Program-made: the position numbers and the translations under genes
Assembly: GCF_014076845.1 (NCBI RefSeq)
Contig: NZ_JACGUT010000084.1
Coordinates: 186,001-250,000 of the forward strand
Origin: Colwellia sp. MB3u-41
GTDB lineage: Bacteria; Pseudomonadota; Gammaproteobacteria; Enterobacterales; Alteromonadaceae
Length of the DNA: 64,000 nucleotides
Direction of reading: 5' to 3'
Part shown: positions 1 to 9,748 of the stretch, piece after piece
How the letters are laid out: each line of letters begins with the position of its first letter
How positions within the stretch are numbered: the stretch's first letter is position 1
Notes under the pieces: generated by a model
Database searches by the model: none
Seen by the model: only the letters and a program-made list of their open reading frames with translations
Told to the model about the DNA's origin: nothing

Positions 1-431
1 CCGAAGGGTACTCATTAAAAAATAATATTCACCTTCAACTAGATAGTCAGCTTAAAGAAATGGATTTTGGTGATTGGGATGGAAAAAAATATGAAGATTT
101 ATGGAAAATAAAGCCAATGGGTAAACAACCTTCCATCGGTGATTTTTGGCAAGACCCTTGGAAAAATAATCCGCCTAATGGCGAAGCAATGATTGATTTT
201 GTTCAACGCGTTGATGCTTGGTGGCAACAATGGTTAGTCACTGCGCCACATGGAAATACTCTAGTTGTCGCACACGGCGGTGTTATTAAACACCTTATTG
301 CACGAATACTGAAACTGCCTATTCCTGGAACAACTCACATGAGTCATATTGATATTCCATATGCGGGCTTAGTGAAAGTTGAGGTTTATACCGATGAACA
401 AGGTAGAGCTTGGCCAAGAATTGTTTGGTAA
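1..431 (+). CDS. cobC: Histidine phosphatase, alpha-ribazole phosphatase-like (5' truncated)
   Basis: The reading frame is open from base 3 and gives 142 codons, so the beginning of the gene, including the N-terminal RHG phosphohistidine motif, lies outside the window. Visible are a GDWDG segment, a PNGEAMIDF helix and the VVAHGGVIKHL segment with the second catalytic histidine of the phosphoglycerate-mutase-like superfamily. In the B12 pathway CobC removes the 5'-phosphate of alpha-ribazole-P or adenosylcobalamin-5'-P. The position directly ahead of a B12 riboswitch operon supports that role over a generic phosphatase. It sits upstream of the riboswitch, so it is not under that switch. Family call is firm; the specific substrate is inferred from context. 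Confidence 0.82.
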   Translation, partial: EGYSLKNNIHLQLDSQLKEMDFGDWDGKKYEDLWKIKPMGKQPSIGDFWQDPWKNNPPNGEAMIDFVQRVDAWWQQWLVTAPHGNTLVVAHGGVIKHLIARILKLPIPGTTHMSHIDIPYAGLVKVEVYTDEQGRAWPRIVW

Positions 432-524
432 AAATGTTGACCGTTCGTCTATAATATCAGCTTTAATAGCAATTAAACCTTGCTATTTTTAGCTAGCTGA
501 CCATAATCGCGTGATAAAATTAAA

Positions 525-646
525 TAACTCATTTTTAATGTGGGAATGTGGTAAAAATCCACAACTGTACCCGCAACTGTAAAAGCCTTTTAGTGTTTGT
601 TAAACACCATAAAGCTTGAGTCAGGATACCCATTAATTAAGAGTCA
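525..646 (+). promoter_or_regulatory. Cobalamin riboswitch aptamer, btuD-btuF operon
   Basis: The hallmarks of the AdoCbl aptamer appear in order: GGGAA at 542-546, an AATCC-type turn near 556-560, the B12-box-like CCCGCAACTGTAA at 570-582, and GAGTCAGGATACC at 618-630. Flanking ACTC..TTAATG (527-540) and CATTAA..GAGT (630-644) can pair as stem P1. It lies 100 nt ahead of btuD, so the whole salvage and uptake operon is expected to be repressed when B12 is plentiful. Confidence 0.93.
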
Positions 647-680
647 CAAGTCTATCTAAAGGGTAGGCATAACCAACAAA

Positions 681-727
681 GTCGAGCGGGTTTACTCGAA
701 CATTGTATGCTCGACTCTTGTCTTCTT
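681..727 (+). terminator. Riboswitch expression platform (terminator-like hairpin)
   Basis: GTCGAGC (681-687) pairs with GCTCGAC (709-715) and is followed by a pyrimidine/T-rich run (TCTTGTCTTCTTTT). A shorter alternative helix, TCGAG with CTCGA at about 682-699, would compete with it. This is the arrangement expected of a transcription-attenuating switch between aptamer and btuD. The mechanism is inferred from pairing only. Confidence 0.6.
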
Positions 728-749
728 TTCAAAGACTAAGAGATTGATT

Positions 750-1664
750 GTGCTCTGTTTGTCTGCTCCCAAAGTGCAAATGACGTGGAGTAGCAATTTT
801 TTGAATAGTAGCAACGAGCAATTCTCATCAATACCTCCAGTTAACACTGAATTACTTTCTGTGCAGCATGTTTATTGGCATGCCGACGGCCAGTTAATCT
901 TAGATGATATTTCTTTTGCTATAAATAAAGGCAGCTTTACCGGTATTCTTGGTCCCAATGGTGCGGGGAAATCAAGTCTGCTTCGTTGCTTATATCGCTA
1001 CATAAAACCTGATTCAGGTTCGGTTAAATTTAAGCAACAAGATATTTGGCAACAATACGACGCTTATCAATATGCACAAGATATTGCTGTGGTCTTACAA
1101 GAAACTCCTACCCATTTTAATTTAACCGTGCACGACATTGTTGCGTTGGGTTTACTGCCACATAAAGGTTTATTTACCCGCGAACAACCTAGCGATAAAC
1201 AAAAGATAGACTGTGCTATTAAGCAAGTGGGTTTAGTCGCTAAAACCTTACAAAGTTTTGAACATTTATCTGGTGGCGAGAAGCAACGTGCACTCATTGC
1301 TCGCGCGATTGTGCAATCGCCAAGCTTGCTAATCATGGACGAACCAACCAGTCATCTTGATGTTCGTTATCAAATACAGGTTATAGAGTTAGCAAAATCA
1401 TTAGGTATAACTGTTATTGCCACTTTTCATGACTTAAATCTTGCGAGTGCGATGTGCGACCAACTTATTATATTAGACAAAGGTAAACTTGTTGAGCAAG
1501 GAACGCCACAAGAGGTGATCACCTCTGAGATGTTATCAAATGTTTTTGGTGTTTGCGCGCAAGTTTCAACACATACACAACACAAGGTTCCCCATATTTC
1601 TTATTTTTACGGCTACGACATTCAAGATATAACAGCACAGAGCAGTGAGTTAACGCATGATTAA
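750..1664 (+). CDS. btuD: Vitamin B12 ABC transporter ATP-binding protein
   Basis: ATPase of the BtuCDF importer, driving B12 across the inner membrane. Walker A GPNGAGKSS, signature LSGGEKQR and Walker B LLIMDEPTSHLD are all present, followed by the H-loop histidine in TFHDLN; this is the FecE/BtuD class. The start is uncertain: GTG 750 has an AAGAG-like ribosome site 7 nt ahead, TTG 744 and ATG 780 are in frame, and the conserved fold only begins about 30 residues in, so a shorter protein is possible. First gene after the riboswitch. It overlaps btuC by 8 nt, which suggests coupled translation. Confidence 0.9.
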   Translation: MLCLSAPKVQMTWSSNFLNSSNEQFSSIPPVNTELLSVQHVYWHADGQLILDDISFAINKGSFTGILGPNGAGKSSLLRCLYRYIKPDSGSVKFKQQDIWQQYDAYQYAQDIAVVLQETPTHFNLTVHDIVALGLLPHKGLFTREQPSDKQKIDCAIKQVGLVAKTLQSFEHLSGGEKQRALIARAIVQSPSLLIMDEPTSHLDVRYQIQVIELAKSLGITVIATFHDLNLASAMCDQLIILDKGKLVEQGTPQEVITSEMLSNVFGVCAQVSTHTQHKVPHISYFYGYDIQDITAQSSELTHD

Positions 1665-2676
1665 AATGAATCATTCGTTGATTATTTTCCTTACCTTAAG
1701 TTTTGGCATTATCAGCTTTATTGCGTCGTTATCTTTAGGCGCAGCAGATATTAGTTTTAGTGATGTAACTTCAAGCTTATTAGCGAGCTTCTCAACAGAT
1801 AAAGACGCACGAGACATCTTGTTTTTTGAACGTATTATTTGGGAATTACGTATGCCTAGGGCGATTTTGGCTTTTTTAGCGGGCAGTGGTTTGGCGGTAT
1901 CGGGGCTTATTTTACAAACGGTAACGCGAAATCCTTTAGCTGATCCTTATCTTTTTGGTATTTCCTCTGGGGCTTCTTTAGGTGTAGTGATTTCGATTGT
2001 TTTACTGGGCAGTACTATTTCTTTGGTCACACCAGTTGCCGCTTTTGCAGGCAGTTTAATTGCGATGTTAATGTTGTTGATGATCGCTGGTCGCCGGCAA
2101 AGCCAACAAGTTGAATCGATGTTATTGGCAGGTGTCGCTTTGTCATTCCTGTTTAGCTCGTTTACCAGTTTATTGCTTTACCACACTGATCCCCAGGCGG
2201 TAACGGCTGTTTTATTCTGGACGATGGGAAGCTTTTCTCGTGCTGAATGGGCAACACTTTGGTTTCCAGCTGTCGTTATTATTAGCTGTGTGGTGATGAT
2301 GTTAGCGTATCGACGCCAATTGAATGCCATGTTACTCGGTGATGAAAGCGCAACGACGTTGGGTATAAACGTTAATCGTTTTCGACTCGTTATGTTAGTG
2401 CTGAGCTCGTTGATCACCGCAACGTTAGTGTCTTTGTGCGGCGGCATTGGCTTTGTAGGGTTAATGATCCCACATATTGTGCGATTTTTTGTTTCTCAGG
2501 GCACTACTTTTGGCATTTTATTAACTGCACTTGTTGGTGGTATTTTCATGATTTGGGTTGATGTACTATCGCGTATTGTACTTGAGAATCAAGAGCTTCC
2601 GGTAGGCGTCATTACCTCTGCTGTGGGGAGTTTATTCTTTTTATCCTTGTTGTACTTCCGCAAAAATAAAGCATAA
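1657..2676 (+). CDS. btuC: Vitamin B12 ABC transporter permease (FecCD family)
   Basis: Integral membrane partner of BtuD, 339 aa, the usual size for FecCD permeases, with about nine to ten hydrophobic segments. Recognisable family segments are [20 protein letters not shown] near residue 65, the [15 protein letters not shown] loop, and the [15 protein letters not shown] coupling-helix region that docks on the ATPase. It starts inside the end of btuD and is followed 11 nt later by cobT, so it belongs to the same transcript. B12 specificity comes from the riboswitch and the neighbouring cob genes, because the permease sequence alone could also serve ferric siderophores. Confidence 0.92.
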   Translation: MIKMNHSLIIFLTLSFGIISFIASLSLGAADISFSDVTSSLLASFSTDKDARDILFFERIIWELRMPRAILAFLAGSGLAVSGLILQTVTRNPLADPYLFGISSGASLGVVISIVLLGSTISLVTPVAAFAGSLIAMLMLLMIAGRRQSQQVESMLLAGVALSFLFSSFTSLLLYHTDPQAVTAVLFWTMGSFSRAEWATLWFPAVVIISCVVMMLAYRRQLNAMLLGDESATTLGINVNRFRLVMLVLSSLITATLVSLCGGIGFVGLMIPHIVRFFVSQGTTFGILLTALVGGIFMIWVDVLSRIVLENQELPVGVITSAVGSLFFLSLLYFRKNKA

Positions 2677-2687
2677 AGGGACGATTG

Positions 2688-3770
2688 ATGAGCTTTGCTA
2701 TTAAAAAAATAACTAATGAATTTGATGAACATATACAAACAACCCTTGATGGTAAAACTAAGCCACTTGGCGCGTTAGGGCAATTAGAAAATACAGCAAA
2801 AATAATAGCGCGTGTGCAGTACTCATCGTTAAATAGTGTTTCATCATCGCTTAAACTCAACAAACCCAGTTTATTGATCTTTGCCGGTGACCATGGTGTG
2901 GCAGCCGAAGGTGTTTCCATTGCGCCTAGTGACGTTACTTCACAAATGGTGGCTAATTTTGCTACGGGTGGCGCGGCAATTAATGTTTTTTGTAAACAAC
3001 TTGGCTGGCAATTAAGCGTGGTTGATACCGGGATATTATCACCGCCAGAAAGTTATTTAGGTGTAATTGACCAGCGTTTAGGGACTATTACTGAGCCATT
3101 AAATGTATCGCCAGCAATGAGCGAAGCGCAAGTTGAATTAGGTTTTGAAAAAGCGACGACTTTAATCAAGAAAATGCATAAAAGTGGTTGTAATCTTATT
3201 GCTTTTGGCGAAATGGGCATTGGTAATACAACGTCTGCTTCGGCGATTATGTCAGCGGTAATGAATATCACCGCTCAAGAAAGTGTCGGGCGTGGCACCG
3301 GCGTAAGTGATGAAGTTATAAAACGAAAGCAGCAGGTTATTGAACAGGCATTAACGCTTCATAAAGATGAACTCAACAACGCTAAAGACATTTTACGGTG
3401 CTTAGGTGGTTTTGAAATTGTACAAATTACCGCAGCAATGTTAGCCGCTGCAGAGCAAAAAATGCTAGTTGTTGTTGACGGTTTTATTTGTACAGCAGCA
3501 GCCATGCTGGCCATAGCACTTAACAAAAATGTAAAAGACTATATGATATTTGCCCATTGCTCTGGCGAGCAAGGGCACCAAAGCATGCTCGATTATTTAC
3601 AGGTTAAGCCGTTATTAAATTTAGGTTTACGTTTAGGCGAAGGTACGGGGGCAGCATTAGCTTTACCCTTAATTCAAGCTTCAGCCGCTTTTTATAATGA
3701 TATGGCAAGCTTTGCTCAAGCTGAAGTCACTGATGTAACCGATATTAAAACGAGTGGGGTTGAACATTAA
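2688..3770 (+). CDS. cobT: Nicotinate-nucleotide--dimethylbenzimidazole phosphoribosyltransferase
   Basis: Makes alpha-ribazole-5'-phosphate from nicotinate mononucleotide and 5,6-dimethylbenzimidazole for the lower ligand of cobalamin. At 360 aa it matches the family. Conserved segments include [10 protein letters not shown], the [13 protein letters not shown] glycine-rich loop, [14 protein letters not shown], and the C-terminal [14 protein letters not shown] containing the catalytic glutamate. ATG 2688 is chosen over an in-frame TTG one codon earlier. The stop codon directly abuts the cobS start, with no gap. Confidence 0.96.
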   Translation: MSFAIKKITNEFDEHIQTTLDGKTKPLGALGQLENTAKIIARVQYSSLNSVSSSLKLNKPSLLIFAGDHGVAAEGVSIAPSDVTSQMVANFATGGAAINVFCKQLGWQLSVVDTGILSPPESYLGVIDQRLGTITEPLNVSPAMSEAQVELGFEKATTLIKKMHKSGCNLIAFGEMGIGNTTSASAIMSAVMNITAQESVGRGTGVSDEVIKRKQQVIEQALTLHKDELNNAKDILRCLGGFEIVQITAAMLAAAEQKMLVVVDGFICTAAAMLAIALNKNVKDYMIFAHCSGEQGHQSMLDYLQVKPLLNLGLRLGEGTGAALALPLIQASAAFYNDMASFAQAEVTDVTDIKTSGVEH

Positions 3771-4604
3771 ATGACTAAGCAATCACTTGGGCAACAATGC
3801 CAACAGCAATATTATTTATTGTTACTGGCATTGAGTTTTTTTACTCGTGTACCGGTACGTTTACCTGAGGTTGTTAAACCTGAGATGCTGCATCAAGCGA
3901 GTCGATATTTTGCCTTGATTGGTGTGTTTATTGGCGCGGTCACTGCCTTAATTTTAGTGCTGTTGGCGAGTTTCCTACCACTTTCTTTAGCGGTACTCAT
4001 TTCAATGGCATGTAGTTTATTACTCACTGGGGCTTTTCACGAAGATGGTTGGGCTGATGTGTGGGATGGATTTGGCGGTGGCTGGACCGTCGAACAAAAA
4101 CTCAATATTATGAAAGATAGCCGTTTAGGCACTTATGGTGCAGCAAGCCTGTTTTTTATTTTAATGACTAAATATCAAAGCTTAGTTTTATTAGGCACGC
4201 ACAACGAAAACCCGGTGCTATCCCTCTCATTCGCATTAGTTTTAGCACATACCTTGAGTCGAACGGTAAGTACGAGTCTAATTTTTAGCATGTCTTATGT
4301 TAGCGAAGATGCACAGTCAAAGGTAAAACCTTTAGCGCAACATTTATCAATAAAGGGGTTAACTATTTTATTAATAACTGGCGCAGTTGTGCTATTTACC
4401 TTCTTACCGCTCTTACACGCCTTTGTGATGATTGTGTGCTTATGGATAATACGCATTTTACTTATCTTATGGTTTAATCGTCAGTTAGGCGGTTTTACCG
4501 GCGATTGTTTAGGGGCAGCGCAACAAATTTTAGAAGTTGCTGTTTATATTATCTTGTTGGTATTAGTTTTACCTTCAACAGTATTTTTAGCTGAGGTGCG
4601 CTAA
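3771..4604 (+). CDS. cobS: Adenosylcobinamide-GDP ribazoletransferase (cobalamin synthase)
   Basis: Inner-membrane enzyme that joins adenosylcobinamide-GDP to alpha-ribazole(-P), the last assembly step. The 277-aa protein is strongly hydrophobic, with about six to seven membrane segments. The N-terminal LSFFTRVPV, the GAFHEDGWADVWDGFGGG acidic active-site segment and MKDSRLGTYG are the family signatures, and a second loop reads GGFTGDCLGA. The gene overlaps cobU by one base (TAATG), typical of translational coupling. Confidence 0.96.
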   Translation: MTKQSLGQQCQQQYYLLLLALSFFTRVPVRLPEVVKPEMLHQASRYFALIGVFIGAVTALILVLLASFLPLSLAVLISMACSLLLTGAFHEDGWADVWDGFGGGWTVEQKLNIMKDSRLGTYGAASLFFILMTKYQSLVLLGTHNENPVLSLSFALVLAHTLSRTVSTSLIFSMSYVSEDAQSKVKPLAQHLSIKGLTILLITGAVVLFTFLPLLHAFVMIVCLWIIRILLILWFNRQLGGFTGDCLGAAQQILEVAVYIILLVLVLPSTVFLAEVR

Positions 4605-5239
4605 TGAGCAATACTAACTTTAGCTGCCCGCCTTTAAGCCATAACAACGAGAACAACCTGTATTTTATTTTAGGTGGCGCGCGCTCTGGAAAATCTCGCT
4701 TAGCTGAAAATATAGCGAAACAAGCTGAGTCACAAGGGCGAACTATTTGTTATATCGCTACAGCACAAGCTCATGATAAAGAAATGAGCCAGCGTATTTT
4801 ACGCCACCAAGATGATCGTCCCGACCATTGGTCCTTACTTGAATCACCACTGTATTTAGCCCAAGCGCTTACACAAGCATTACAGGAAAGTGATTGTGTT
4901 TTAGTTGATTGTTTAACACTGTGGTTAAGTAATTGTTTGTGTCATCAAGATAATGACTTTTATAAACAACAAAAAGCAATGTTCATCGACTTTTTAAAAA
5001 ACTTCCTTAGCGATAAAAGCCCTTATAAAGCGAAAAAGCTTATTTTTGTCAGTAATGAAGTGGGCCACGGTATAGTGCCTATGGGGGAATTGTCTCGAGA
5101 GTTTGTTGACCAAGCGGGTTGGTTGCATCAAGAGCTTGCCCAATTAGCCGATCAAGTTGATTTTGTTATGGCGGGATTACCCATGACATTGAAAGCTAAC
5201 ATTTCGCAGCATAACGTAGTGGATGAAAAAGACGTATGA
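4604..5239 (+). CDS. cobU: Adenosylcobinamide kinase / adenosylcobinamide-phosphate guanylyltransferase
   Basis: Bifunctional enzyme that phosphorylates adenosylcobinamide and attaches GMP, producing the CobS substrate. The P-loop GGARSGKS is near residue 24. [10 protein letters not shown], the [10 protein letters not shown] segment with the guanylylated histidine region, and [12 protein letters not shown] follow, and [12 protein letters not shown] is the conserved C-terminal motif. An N-terminal extension of about 16 residues before the fold is unremarkable. It starts on the last base of cobS and ends inside the cobQ start (ATGA), so it is in the middle of the coupled operon. Confidence 0.96.
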   Translation: MSNTNFSCPPLSHNNENNLYFILGGARSGKSRLAENIAKQAESQGRTICYIATAQAHDKEMSQRILRHQDDRPDHWSLLESPLYLAQALTQALQESDCVLVDCLTLWLSNCLCHQDNDFYKQQKAMFIDFLKNFLSDKSPYKAKKLIFVSNEVGHGIVPMGELSREFVDQAGWLHQELAQLADQVDFVMAGLPMTLKANISQHNVVDEKDV

Positions 5240-6732
5240 AAACATTAATGGTGCAAGGCACAACGTCTGATGCAGGAAAGAGTACTTTAGTTGCGGGTTT
5301 ATGCCGAGTATTTGTAAATTTAGGTTATAAAGTTGCACCGTTTAAGCCACAAAACATGGCGTTAAATAGTGCCGTTACTAGCGATGGTGGCGAAATTGGC
5401 CGTGCGCAAGCACTTCAAGCTATTGCGGCGAATGTTGCGCCACGTGTTGATTTTAATCCAATATTACTTAAACCCAATAGTGATACAGGTGCACAAGTTA
5501 TTGTTCATGGGCGAGCAATATCGAATATGGAAGCCACTAGTTATCACGATTATAAAAAAGTAGCGATGGACGCGGTACTCGATTCTCATCATCGCTTAGC
5601 TAAAGAGTTTGAGCTGTTAATGGTTGAAGGTGCAGGTAGCCCCGCTGAGATAAATTTACGGGAAAATGATATTGCCAATATGGGCTATGCTGAAGCCGTT
5701 GATTGTCCTGTTATTCTTGTCGCTGATATTGACCGAGGGGGTGTTTTTGCGCACCTAGTGGGAACCTTAGAATTATTATCAGCTTCTGAACAAAATCGTG
5801 TTAAAGGCTTTATTATTAATCGCTTTCGTGGCGACATTACATTATTAACATCAGGGCTTGATTGGCTGGAAGAAAAAACCGGCAAACCCGTTCTGGGCGT
5901 ATTACCTTATTTACATGACTTAGCCCTTGATGCTGAAGATGCTGTCGTGATTGAAAACAAGGTTGAACAAGCAAAAATAAACATTGTTGTGCCGTTATTG
6001 CCTCATATTAGTAACCATACTGATTTTGACACTTTGCGCTTAAACCCCGAAATAAATTTACGTTATGTCAAAATAGGCGAACGTATCACAGATTGTGACT
6101 TAGTTATTTTACCTGGCAGTAAAAATGTAATATCTGATCTTAAGTTTTTTAAAGAGCAAGGTTGGCAACGTGATGTTGAGCGTCACTTACGTTATGGTGG
6201 AAAGGTCTTTGGCATTTGTGGTGGTTATCAAATGTTAGGAAAAACCATCAGCGATCCCCACGGTATTGAGTCAAATATTAAGTCGATAACAGGGCTAGGT
6301 TTACTTGATCTTGTTACGGAGTTAACCCCCAAAAAAATATTAGCACAAATAACGGCTACCATGACGTTAGGTAATGATAGTTGCCTTGTTAAAGGTTATG
6401 AAATTCATTGTGGTATTTCTAAGGTTATGATAAATGAGGAGAAAATGGTGGTGCCACTCCTTGTTAATAAAAGTGATAATCAAGCAACTGATGGCTGTAT
6501 TTCAGATGACAACAAAATAGCAGGCACCTACCTGCACGGTATTTTCGATGAAGGCGATGCAACACAATTATTAGTTAATTGGCTCGACAGTAATAATGAC
6601 ATTCAACAGACTATTCATCTTGATGAGCATCGAGAGCATCAGCTTGAACGGTTGGCTGATGTTTGCCAAAAACACTTAAAAATATCAGTCATCGAAGATA
6701 TTATAAAAGACAGTAAAACGACCAAAGCATAG
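5236..6732 (+). CDS. cobQ: Cobyric acid synthase (glutamine-hydrolysing)
   Basis: Amidates four side chains of adenosylcobyrinic a,c-diamide. The N-terminal dethiobiotin-synthetase-like domain starts [13 protein letters not shown] and contains KPQNMALNS and [12 protein letters not shown]. The C-terminal class I glutamine amidotransferase domain has the nucleophile in [10 protein letters not shown] and the histidine in GTYLHGIFD. At 498 aa it is full length. It is notable because the rest of the corrin-ring pathway is absent here, so it presumably works on partly amidated, imported or separately made corrinoids. It overlaps cobU by four bases. Confidence 0.96.
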   Translation: MKTLMVQGTTSDAGKSTLVAGLCRVFVNLGYKVAPFKPQNMALNSAVTSDGGEIGRAQALQAIAANVAPRVDFNPILLKPNSDTGAQVIVHGRAISNMEATSYHDYKKVAMDAVLDSHHRLAKEFELLMVEGAGSPAEINLRENDIANMGYAEAVDCPVILVADIDRGGVFAHLVGTLELLSASEQNRVKGFIINRFRGDITLLTSGLDWLEEKTGKPVLGVLPYLHDLALDAEDAVVIENKVEQAKINIVVPLLPHISNHTDFDTLRLNPEINLRYVKIGERITDCDLVILPGSKNVISDLKFFKEQGWQRDVERHLRYGGKVFGICGGYQMLGKTISDPHGIESNIKSITGLGLLDLVTELTPKKILAQITATMTLGNDSCLVKGYEIHCGISKVMINEEKMVVPLLVNKSDNQATDGCISDDNKIAGTYLHGIFDEGDATQLLVNWLDSNNDIQQTIHLDEHREHQLERLADVCQKHLKISVIEDIIKDSKTTKA

Positions 6733-6780
6733 CATAGCGGTGAAAAACGCATATTCAACAAACATAAAAGGCTAAATAAC

Positions 6781-7632
6781 ATGACCAAAAGATTTTTATC
6801 GCTGACCCTGGTAAGTTTATTATTAATAGTAATAACCGCTAAAAGCTTTGCTGAAGAACCTAAGCAGCGCATAGTCGCCTTAGCGCCACACATCGTTGAA
6901 ATGCTATTTGATATTGGCGCAGGTAAAAAAATTGTTGGTACTGTTTCTTACGCTGACTACCCAAAAGCGGCATTAGATATTCCACGTGTGGGTAGCTACC
7001 ACGGCATGCAAATAGAAAAATTGTTGGCATTAAATCCTGATTTAGTGATTGTTTGGAAGTCAGGTAATTCGCAAAGTGATATTGATAAAATGCATCGTTT
7101 AGGCCTAAATGTCGTTTTTAGCAACCCTAAAGATATCGATGATGTTGCCACCGAACTGCGTTATTTTGGCAAATTAACGGGACACAAAGAGCAAGCGGAA
7201 ACGGTCGCTTTAGCCTATGAACAACGGTTAAAAAAGTTACGTCTTGAAAATATAAACAAACAACCGATAACTGTTTTTTATCAATTGTGGTCAGAGCCGA
7301 TGATGACTATTAATGGCACAACATGGATAAATCAATTAATTGAAGTGTGCCAAGGGGTAAATGTTTTTAAAAGTAATGCTACACCGTACCCTAAAATAAG
7401 TACGGAGAATGTGATTGTTGCTCAGCCACACTTAATGATTTTACCGGATGAAAATTCGGATAAGCCACAACCTATTATTAACTGGCAAAAATGGCCAGAA
7501 ATACCCGCAGTGAAAAACAATAAGTTTATTCACGTGGATGCAGATTTATTACATAGATTTAGTACCAGAATGTTAAGCGGTGTTGAAGATATGTGTGAAA
7601 AAATTGATCAGCAAAGATGGCCCTTAATTTAA
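6781..7632 (+). CDS. btuF: Periplasmic cobalamin-binding protein of the BtuCDF importer
   Basis: A 283-aa class III periplasmic binding protein with an N-terminal signal peptide (KR, then a hydrophobic stretch, cleavage near SFAEEP). After it come RIVALAPHIVEMLFDIGAG, the IVGTVSYADYP segment and GSYHGMQIEKLLALNPDLVI, the typical BtuF/FepB-like helical-backbone fold. It would deliver B12 or cobinamide from BtuB to BtuC. Separated from cobQ by 48 nt, it is the last gene of the riboswitch operon; no clear terminator was found directly behind it. Confidence 0.93.
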   Translation: MTKRFLSLTLVSLLLIVITAKSFAEEPKQRIVALAPHIVEMLFDIGAGKKIVGTVSYADYPKAALDIPRVGSYHGMQIEKLLALNPDLVIVWKSGNSQSDIDKMHRLGLNVVFSNPKDIDDVATELRYFGKLTGHKEQAETVALAYEQRLKKLRLENINKQPITVFYQLWSEPMMTINGTTWINQLIEVCQGVNVFKSNATPYPKISTENVIVAQPHLMILPDENSDKPQPIINWQKWPEIPAVKNNKFIHVDADLLHRFSTRMLSGVEDMCEKIDQQRWPLI

Positions 7633-8190
7633 GTCCACTATGCTGTTATTACACGATCAGGTCTTGATGAATTAAACTTTCATATTACATCGAGCTAGCG
7701 AGTACTATCACCGCAGGTTATTCATCTTAAATGGCAAAGTGATACAACAAAAAGTATCTGCTGAGTTTAGCTACTGTATTAGTTCTGCAGACGTAATTGC
7801 TATGACTGTATTATAAGGTTCAACTAGTTATTGGTAGGCTTACAGCAAGAGACACGTGATATAACGTTAAATAAGGTCGTTCTCGAAGTAAGACGGGTGA
7901 ATGCAATTAAACCATTTAATATGGTGCGTTAACTAACACTTAATATAGTAATGATGAGATAAAATTAGCCAGTGAAAATAAAATAGATAAGGCTAAGCTT
8001 AACGATGAAGCTAGCGTAATTCCCACAGATAACGTAATTAAAATACCTTGGCGGTATTAACAATTATTGCTGATTGGGTTTTGTTGACTAAAATGATTAT
8101 TAATTTTTTAGGTTTTATCAACTTATAGCCATATGATAATAAAGGCAGTATAACCAAATGCGATAAACTTACTCGGTATAGTACAGAGTA
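7633..8190. other. Gene-poor stretch, possible decayed coding sequence
   Basis: About 560 bases between the ends of two converging B12 units contain no convincing gene. One plus-strand frame around 7676-7816 stays open for roughly 45 codons without a start or a recognisable family and then hits a stop. Other short open pieces change frame. It may be a gene relic or simply intergenic DNA. No hairpin with a T-tract was seen directly after btuF. Confidence 0.4.
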
Positions 8191-8194
8191 AAAA

Positions 8195-8223
8195 TAAAAA
8201 AAGGGCACTTAAGTATGTGCCCT
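8195..8223 (-). terminator. Intrinsic terminator of the btuB-lipoprotein unit
   Basis: On the minus strand AGGGCAC (8217-8223) pairs with GTGCCC(T) (8202-8208) across an 8-nt loop and is followed by TTTTTTTATTTTT. It lies 40 nt beyond the stop of the lipoprotein gene. Confidence 0.88.
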
Positions 8224-8263
8224 AAATCAAATTATTTTTTAATGTCTTATTTTTAAGCAAATC

Positions 8264-9748
8264 TTATTCAATAAAGGCAATGGCAGATGGGTTTAATTCT
8301 GTTGCAAGTCTTGGAAATGCTTTAAGGTTAGTTTCAGTATTTATAACATCAACGCCTGGCTTCTCTGGATTACTTACGCTAAGCCAAAGAAAGTTTGCAG
8401 CATCTAAAGCAATATAGCTAATTTGTTCAGTACCCGTAGCGGCTATCTTTTCATTAGCAATAACACCCGTTGTTGGGTTAAAGGTATATACCGTTGAAAG
8501 CTCATAATAACTTGGCGTAAAAAATGTTTCACTGGCAACAAAATAGCCTTTTGTTTCGGATACAACGACGCTTGAACCAATAAAAGCACCGGTATTATTT
8601 TCAATATCTGCAGCAGACAAAACACTGCTCAAGTTATAATCACTTGTTGCAATCGCTTCGATGCGACTCATAGTTAAGTCAGTACTGGTATATGAGTTAC
8701 GTGTTGTAACATATACCGTATCTCCTTGACTCACTATACTATGGCTCAGTGGGTTTAAGCCTTGAAGCGGAATACCTTTAAGATTATCATTTTCATTAGC
8801 ATTTGTTTCAATTTCTTGGTCTGTCGCTGTATCAAAAACGGCTACATAAGCGGTGTTTGGTGAAAAAGAGTCTGATAAACGTTGCATAACAATAAACAGT
8901 TTACCGTCAGCAATTGTCGCTGAGGCAGGGTTTGGTGTGCCATTACTATTGTTATCAGCGATGTAGCTAGATAGATCTAATTGACCCAATTTGAAATCTT
9001 CAAATTGTGTTGCCTGAGGATTAACAATCCAAACTTTGTCTGAACCGTAACGTAAAAGATAAGCTTTGCTTTCATTGACCGACACTAAGTCATAGGGATT
9101 TCGAGTATTTGAATCACCAGTATCTTGGGTTGTATATGACCAAACTTCTGTATCAAGGGCATCAGCATTATATTTTGAGATAGAATCAATGTTATAACGG
9201 CCAAGGTGAAAAACGTCTTTATTGTAGCTACGAACAGTATAGTCAGAGGCATCTTTAATATAATAGCCTTTGGTGACTTGCTCTGTAATTGGGTCTAAGG
9301 TCACAACTTCAGAGCCTGAAAAATCAGGTGCGACTGTTTGAACAACCGCGAACGATGGTGTGTCTTTCACATCACCTACACTTACTTGAATAGCCAATTC
9401 TCCCGTTAAGTTCTTTTTACTGTCATCCGTTGCAACAATTGTGATGGCGAAAGGACCGACTTCACCGCTGTCAAAATCAGGAGCATCCATAAAGCTTAAT
9501 TCACCACTTTGTGTGATGCTAAATAAACCACTTGAATCACCCGTAAGTGAAAGTACTATAGCGTCTCCATCGGCATCAGTAGCACTATAGGTGCCAACAG
9601 CGGTTGTGTTTTCTTCTATCGTTGGGCTACTTGCGCCGGTAACTATGGGTGCGACATTACTTTTTGAACTTCCGCCACAGCCTGCAAGAGCAACAGTGCC
9701 CAGTACTAAACTTAATGGTAATATGTGTTTTTTAAAGCGAGTTAACAT
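8264..9748 (-). CDS. Cadherin-like/beta-propeller lipoprotein, putative surface B12-binding (BtuG-like) protein
   Basis: Signal peptide with lipobox LAGC (lipidated Cys about residue 24), a Ser/Gly linker, one cadherin-like repeat (about 30-130, with DADGD and APDFDSGEVG calcium-type motifs), then about 350 residues of repeated beta-strand units such as NPYDLVSVNESKAYLLRYG and KVWIVNP, which read as a beta-propeller of the YncE/surface-layer type. The start ATG directly abuts the btuB stop, and the ribosome site AAGGGA is inside the last btuB codons, so the two are co-translated under the B12 riboswitch. BtuG of Bacteroides is a propeller lipoprotein that captures B12 above BtuB. By architecture and linkage this protein is proposed as a functional counterpart; direct homology is not shown. 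Confidence 0.78.
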   Translation of the reverse strand: MLTRFKKHILPLSLVLGTVALAGCGGSSKSNVAPIVTGASSPTIEENTTAVGTYSATDADGDAIVLSLTGDSSGLFSITQSGELSFMDAPDFDSGEVGPFAITIVATDDSKKNLTGELAIQVSVGDVKDTPSFAVVQTVAPDFSGSEVVTLDPITEQVTKGYYIKDASDYTVRSYNKDVFHLGRYNIDSISKYNADALDTEVWSYTTQDTGDSNTRNPYDLVSVNESKAYLLRYGSDKVWIVNPQATQFEDFKLGQLDLSSYIADNNSNGTPNPASATIADGKLFIVMQRLSDSFSPNTAYVAVFDTATDQEIETNANENDNLKGIPLQGLNPLSHSIVSQGDTVYVTTRNSYTSTDLTMSRIEAIATSDYNLSSVLSAADIENNTGAFIGSSVVVSETKGYFVASETFFTPSYYELSTVYTFNPTTGVIANEKIAATGTEQISYIALDAANFLWLSVSNPEKPGVDVINTETNLKAFPRLATELNPSAIAFIE

